Assembly (NCBI GenBank): GCA_002385755.1 | Contig: DGED01000024.1 | Location: forward strand, 6,798-18,845 | From: Caryophanales bacterium UBA3935 | Lineage (GTDB): Bacteria > Bacillota_I > Bacilli_A > ML615J-28 > CAG-698 | Length of the DNA: 12,048 bases | Reading direction: 5' to 3' | Part shown: piece by piece, positions 7,795 to 12,048 of the stretch | Numbering within the stretch: position 1 is the stretch's first letter | Layout: the number at the start of each line of letters is the position of its first letter | Notes under the pieces: model-generated | What the model was told of the DNA's origin: nothing | The model's database searches: none | Seen by the model: only the letters and a program-made list of their open reading frames with translations | Position numbers and translations under genes: made by a program

Positions 7795-7799
7795 ACATG

Positions 7800-10208
7800 A
7801 TGACTAGACATAATATAAATGAAATGGTTGACGATTTTCTAGCAAAAACCTACGGCATTCAATTGCAAGACGCCGATATCGACCAGTTATTCCGCGCCTG
7901 CGCGACCGCCGTCAACGATATTTTAAGGTCGCTCAGACGCAATTACAATGCCAAAGTCAAGGAACAAAAAGGCCGGCGCGTCTATTATTTATGCATGGAG
8001 TTTTTGGTCGGAAAATCGTTAAAAAACCATATTCATAATTTGGGACTCGTAAAAGAATTTCAGGAGCTGCTTAAACCCTTGGGGTATAGCCTCGAGGACT
8101 TATACGAATACGAGCCCGACGCCGGGCTTGGAAACGGCGGTCTGGGCCGCCTGGCGGCCGCTTATCTTGACGCCCTCGCGACCGGCGGTTACCCGGCGAT
8201 GGGGTTTTCCCTGCGTTACGAATACGGCCTATTTAAACAGAAAATCATTAACGGCTGGCAGACGGAACTGCCGGACGTTTGGCTTCCCGTCGGCGAGGTT
8301 TGGCTCACGCCGCGCGAGGATAAAGGCTGTATCGTCCGCTTCGACGGCGTCGTCGAGGAAAAAACGATCAACGGCCGCGTCGTTTACGAACACCGCGATT
8401 ACCGGGAAGTCGAGGCGGTGCCCTACGATATGATGATTTCCGGCGCGGGGAGCGAGGCCATCAGCGTTTTGCGATTATGGCGGAGCACAAACGTCAAAAA
8501 ATTCGATATCGGCCTGTTTTCCCAGGGCGACTACACGAAAGCGATGCAGGAATACAACAAGGCGGAACTAATCACCAAGGTTTTGTATCCGACCGACGAT
8601 CATTACCAGGGCAAGACTCTCCGCCTGAAACAACAATATTTCCTCGTGAGCGCCTCGGTCCAGACGATTGTCCGCGACCATATCCGCTATTACGGCGACG
8701 TGAGGACTTTGCCGAAGCACGTGGCGATCCATATTAACGACACCCATCCGGCGTTATGCGTCCCGGAACTTATCAGAATTTTGATCGACGATCACCAACT
8801 CGATTTTGACGAGGCCTGGGACATCACGCGCAAGGTGATCGCTTATACCAATCACACGGTAATGGCGGAAGCGCTCGAAAGTTGGGCCGAGGACTTAATC
8901 GCCCGCAAACTGCCGCGGATCTATCTAATCCTCAGGCAGATTAACGAGAAATTCTTAAACGAAGCCCGCTGCCACGGATTCGACAACGGCCGCCTGGGGG
9001 AAATCTCGATTTTCGCCGATAATCATATTCGGATGGCGAATCTTTCCGTCGCCGCCTCGCACGCGGTAAACGGCGTTTCCAAACTGCATAGCGATATCAT
9101 AAAAGAAAAAGTGTTTCGAAGTTTCTATCTGCTGTCGCCGGAAAAGTTTACGAACGTTACCAACGGTATCACTTACCGGCGTTGGCTGAACCAGTCCAAT
9201 CCCCTGCTCGCGGAGTTTTTGGACGAACTTATCGGCCGCGATTATTATCGCGACGCTTCCGAACTCAAAAATCTTTTACGTTATCGCGATGACGACGCGG
9301 CGCTTTCGCGGCTTGAGAACATTAAATATCAAAACAAGTGCCGGCTCGCGAAGTACCTTTACCGCAAGCACGGGATCGTAATCGACCCGAAAACGCGTTT
9401 TGACGTCCACATTAAGAGAATTCACGAATATAAGCGGCAGCTTTTAAACGCTCTAAAAATAATCTTGCTTTTAACGGAACTTGAGGAAAACCCGAACATG
9501 TCGGTAACGCCGCAGACCTATATTTTCGGCGGAAAGGCCGCTCCCGGGTATTTTGCGGCTAAGGAAATTATCGAGCTCATCAATTATATCGCCGCGGAGA
9601 TAGACAAGAATTCCTATATCCGCGAAAAACTAAACGTCGTATACGTCGAGGATTATAACGTGTCGGTCGCGGAGATATTAATACCGGCCGCCGAGGTGAG
9701 CGAGCAAATATCGCTCGCCGGCAAAGAGGCGAGCGGGACCGGGAACATGAAATTCATGATTAACGGCGCCTTGACCTTCGGCACCCTCGACGGCGCGAAC
9801 GTCGAGATTTATCAGGAAGTCGGCCCCGAAAACATCTTTCTTTTCGGGATGAAAGCCGACGAAGTCGAGGCCTTGTGGCAGCGCGGATACAACGCGAGCG
9901 AGTATTACGTCAATTCCCCGCAAATCATGAAGGTCATCGACCGGCTGAACTGCGGTTTTAACGGCAAGTCTTTCGATAACATTACCCGCTATCTGCTTCA
10001 CAACTACCCGGTATCCGACCCCTATATGTGTCTTGCCGATTTTCATTCTTATGTCGACGTCTACCGGGAAATGGACCGCGTTTACCAGGATAAGAGGAGA
10101 TGGAATCAGATGGCGCTCGAAAACATTGCGAAAGCGGGTATCTTTTCCGCCGACCGCAGCGTCGCCGAGTACGCGAAAAATATCTGGCGTTTAAAGAGTG
10201 TTAAATAA
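7800..10208 (+). CDS. glgP: Glycogen/maltodextrin phosphorylase (GT35)
   Basis: GlgP phosphorolyses terminal alpha-1,4-linked glucose to glucose-1-phosphate with pyridoxal phosphate as cofactor. The protein has 802 residues from the chosen ATG (803 from the one before). The N-terminal part has RRVYYLCMEFLVGKSL and GNGGLGRLAAAYLDALAT. The middle has HINDTHPAL and YTNHTVMAEALE. The C-terminal part has IHEYKRQLLNALKI, FGGKAAPGY and EASGTGNMKFMINGALTFGT, whose Lys651 carries the pyridoxal phosphate, followed by LDGANVEI. The protein starts close to the catalytic core and lacks the N-terminal phosphorylation segment of animal enzymes, as is usual in bacteria. Being encoded with glgA and glgB, it degrades the same polymer and feeds glucose-1-phosphate back to glycolysis or to GlgC. 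Its TAA overlaps the ATG of the next gene by one base. Confidence 0.97.
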   Translation: MTRHNINEMVDDFLAKTYGIQLQDADIDQLFRACATAVNDILRSLRRNYNAKVKEQKGRRVYYLCMEFLVGKSLKNHIHNLGLVKEFQELLKPLGYSLEDLYEYEPDAGLGNGGLGRLAAAYLDALATGGYPAMGFSLRYEYGLFKQKIINGWQTELPDVWLPVGEVWLTPREDKGCIVRFDGVVEEKTINGRVVYEHRDYREVEAVPYDMMISGAGSEAISVLRLWRSTNVKKFDIGLFSQGDYTKAMQEYNKAELITKVLYPTDDHYQGKTLRLKQQYFLVSASVQTIVRDHIRYYGDVRTLPKHVAIHINDTHPALCVPELIRILIDDHQLDFDEAWDITRKVIAYTNHTVMAEALESWAEDLIARKLPRIYLILRQINEKFLNEARCHGFDNGRLGEISIFADNHIRMANLSVAASHAVNGVSKLHSDIIKEKVFRSFYLLSPEKFTNVTNGITYRRWLNQSNPLLAEFLDELIGRDYYRDASELKNLLRYRDDDAALSRLENIKYQNKCRLAKYLYRKHGIVIDPKTRFDVHIKRIHEYKRQLLNALKIILLLTELEENPNMSVTPQTYIFGGKAAPGYFAAKEIIELINYIAAEIDKNSYIREKLNVVYVEDYNVSVAEILIPAAEVSEQISLAGKEASGTGNMKFMINGALTFGTLDGANVEIYQEVGPENIFLFGMKADEVEALWQRGYNASEYYVNSPQIMKVIDRLNCGFNGKSFDNITRYLLHNYPVSDPYMCLADFHSYVDVYREMDRVYQDKRRWNQMALENIAKAGIFSADRSVAEYAKNIWRLKSVK

Positions 10209-12048
10209 TGAGCGATATTTTGTATAACCCGTGTTTGCCGGAACACAAGCGCCCGGTGGGCGCGGTAAAGCGCGGCGAGGACATCGTCGTCACCGTAAAA
10301 ATTACCAAGCGGTATTCGCTTTTCGACCTGAAACTCCGCGTTTACGGGGATGACGGCGATTTGGCTTTCGAAAAACCGCTTGACCGGACCGAAAGCGAGG
10401 GCGGCTATCGTTATTACCAGACCGTCTTTCGCATTCCCGCCGCCGGCCTTTACTGGTATTGCTTTTCGTTTTCGGACGTTTACGGGCGGCACTATATCGG
10501 CGCCGGGCATGAGCTTGACGCCGTCCTTACCGATAGCCCGCCCGATTGCTGGCAACTCACGGTCTGCGGCGAGTTTTCCGGTTCGCTGTCGCGGTTTAAG
10601 GGCCGGACGATGTATCAAATCATGGTCGACCGGTTCTATCGGGGACGCGAGACGCCGATTCGTCCCGGGGTTGTTTTTCACCGCGATTGGAACGAACTTC
10701 CCGAATATCGGCCCGTCCGCGGAAAAATATTGAACAACGATTTTTTCGGCGGGAACCTCAGCGGCGTTACCGCGAAACTTGATTACCTGAAGTCGCTTTC
10801 GGTCGGAATCATTTATCTGAACCCGATTTTCGAGGCGGCGAGCAATCATAAATACGACACGGGGGATTATTTAAAGATCGACGCGATGTTTGGCGACGAG
10901 AACGATTTTATCGAGCTCTGCCGGGAAGCGCGGGCGCGCGATATTTTGATCATCCTCGACGGGGTTTTCAACCATACCGGCGACGACAGCGTCTATTTCA
11001 ATAAATACGGCCGCTACCCCGGCCTGGGGGCGTATCAATCGCTTGAATCGCATTATTTTTCCTGGTTCAAATTTATTAACCACCCCGACGAGTACGAGTC
11101 GTGGTGGGGGATAAATACCCTGCCGAGCGTGAATCAAGACAATCCCGAGTGGCTGGAGTTTATCGCCGGCAAAGACGGCGTGATCGCCAAATGGCTAAGG
11201 CTCGGCGCCGCCGGTTTTCGTCTTGACGTTATCGACGAGCTTAACGATCGGTTTCTTGACTTGATTTACCGTCGCGTTAAGGCGGTCGATCCGGAAAACA
11301 TCGTCATCGGAGAGGTGTGGGAAGACGCCTCGAACAAGGTTTCCTACGGCGGCCGAAGGCGATATCTTTCCGGGAATCAGGTCGACTCGGTAATGAACTA
11401 CCCGCTTAAAAACGCGATTATCGATTATCTGAAGCATGGCAACTTGTCGGGCTTGAAAACAACGATCAGGCGGCTGATAAACAATTACCCGAAACATGTT
11501 CTTGATTGCCTGATGAACCATCTCGGGACTCACGACACGATGCGTCTTATCAATAATTTCGCTTATTCACCGCCGGACGCGCTCTCGAGGTCGCAGCAGG
11601 CCCATTACCGCCTTCGCGACGAGGAATATAACGGCGCGGTGAGGATGCTCAAGATGGCCAGCGCGATGCAGTACACGCTCCCGGGAATTCCCTCGCTTTA
11701 TTACGGCGACGAGATCGGTTTGCAAGGTTTCCGCGACCCCTTCTGCCGGAACACTTTCAGCTGGAACCGCGTCGACGCGGAAATCTATAACTGGTATCGC
11801 CGCCTGGGCGAGATTCGCCGCGACCCCGTATACGGGGAAGGGGTTTACCGGGAGGAGATCGCGGATGACGGCGTTTTCGCTTTTTCCCGGCTTGCTTCCG
11901 ATTACAAAATCGCGACCATCGTGAACAATAACGGTCATGACGTCGCCGTTGTTCTCTCGTTCGGATTAGACCTTTTGACGGGGCTTCCGGTGGAAGAAAA
12001 AATCGTTTTGCCGGGGCGGACTGTGAGGATTGTGAAAACCGGGAAGGA
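10208..12048 (+). CDS. GH13 alpha-amylase family glycosidase, neopullulanase/cyclomaltodextrinase-like (right-edge partial)
   Basis: This frame starts at an ATG sharing one base with the glgP stop (TAATG) and stays open for 613 codons to the window edge. By family length the C-terminus is probably nearly complete. Residues about 1-135 form an N-terminal beta-rich domain (VVTVKITKRYSLFDLKLRVY, then GLYWYCFSFSD). The GH13 barrel begins near MYQIMVDRFYRG. All four conserved regions are present: LDGVFNHTG, GFRLDVIDE with nucleophile Asp340, IVIGEVWED with acid/base Glu369, and LGTHDTMRL with Asp443. YYGDEIGLQGFRDP and a short C-terminal beta domain follow. It has no signal peptide, so it acts on cytosolic maltodextrins. 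Its place after glgP suggests hydrolysis of limit dextrins, possibly at alpha-1,6 branch points, which nothing else here would do. Alpha-1,4 specificity is equally possible. A weak AAAGAG (10193-10198) may be the Shine-Dalgarno sequence. Confidence 0.88.
   Translation, partial: MSDILYNPCLPEHKRPVGAVKRGEDIVVTVKITKRYSLFDLKLRVYGDDGDLAFEKPLDRTESEGGYRYYQTVFRIPAAGLYWYCFSFSDVYGRHYIGAGHELDAVLTDSPPDCWQLTVCGEFSGSLSRFKGRTMYQIMVDRFYRGRETPIRPGVVFHRDWNELPEYRPVRGKILNNDFFGGNLSGVTAKLDYLKSLSVGIIYLNPIFEAASNHKYDTGDYLKIDAMFGDENDFIELCREARARDILIILDGVFNHTGDDSVYFNKYGRYPGLGAYQSLESHYFSWFKFINHPDEYESWWGINTLPSVNQDNPEWLEFIAGKDGVIAKWLRLGAAGFRLDVIDELNDRFLDLIYRRVKAVDPENIVIGEVWEDASNKVSYGGRRRYLSGNQVDSVMNYPLKNAIIDYLKHGNLSGLKTTIRRLINNYPKHVLDCLMNHLGTHDTMRLINNFAYSPPDALSRSQQAHYRLRDEEYNGAVRMLKMASAMQYTLPGIPSLYYGDEIGLQGFRDPFCRNTFSWNRVDAEIYNWYRRLGEIRRDPVYGEGVYREEIADDGVFAFSRLASDYKIATIVNNNGHDVAVVLSFGLDLLTGLPVEEKIVLPGRTVRIVKTGK

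Noticed and set aside
10106..10849. Long open frame of about 247 codons on the minus strand across the glgP end and the GH13 start
   Set aside because: It runs opposite two well-supported genes whose codons are rich in CpG and in third-position G/C, which suppresses stops on the other strand. Its translation shows no family motif and no convincing ribosome binding site.
1..12048. CRISPR arrays, tRNA or rRNA genes, phage or defence genes
   Set aside because: No direct-repeat array, cloverleaf or rRNA-like stretch was seen while reading both strands. Apart from the left-edge gene, all coding sequence is explained by alpha-glucan metabolism.

Overview
The window is almost entirely one rightward block of glycogen and alpha-glucan metabolism genes: malQ, glgB, glgC, glgD, glgA, glgP and a GH13 amylase-family gene that runs off the right edge. 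The paired glgC and glgD genes, with glgD encoding a catalytically degenerate paralogue of ADP-glucose pyrophosphorylase, together with the order B-C-D-A-P, point to a Firmicutes-type bacterium (Bacilli or Clostridia in the wide sense, possibly an uncultured lineage). I cannot place it more closely. The standard code fits: Trp is TGG throughout, and TGA is used only as the glgD stop.

Left flank (1-634). An open frame on the minus strand enters from the left edge and starts at 455. It looks like the N-terminal part of a DDE transposase of a mobile element. It is more A+T rich than the operon (the first 180 bases are 37% G+C by hand count). A 179-bp divergent intergenic region follows. It holds a good sigma-70/SigA-type promoter for malQ (TTGACA, 17 bp, TAAACT) with a 14-bp near-palindrome over the spacer and -10, and then a strong Shine-Dalgarno sequence.

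Operon (635-12048). malQ is separated from glgB by 73 bp that carry a second promoter (TTGCCT, 17 bp, TATAAT), so glgB onward may be transcribed apart from malQ. From glgB on, the genes are packed with gaps of 2 and 1 nt, a 4-nt overlap, a gap of 16-19 nt and a 1-nt overlap, which suggests a single transcript with translational coupling.

How the genes fit together. GlgC, probably with GlgD as a regulatory partner, makes ADP-glucose. GlgA polymerises it into alpha-1,4-glucan and GlgB adds alpha-1,6 branches. GlgP phosphorolyses chain ends to glucose-1-phosphate. MalQ disproportionates the short maltodextrins left over. The terminal GH13 enzyme probably hydrolyses maltodextrins or branch-point limit dextrins, since no glgX or recognisable pullulanase is present. 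All appear cytoplasmic; no signal peptide is visible.

I found no new multi-gene system. The points worth a second look are protein-level departures from family consensus (above all GlgA, where the Lys of the N-terminal KTGGL motif is Gln), the operator-like palindrome, the internal promoter, and the mobile-element gene at the boundary.
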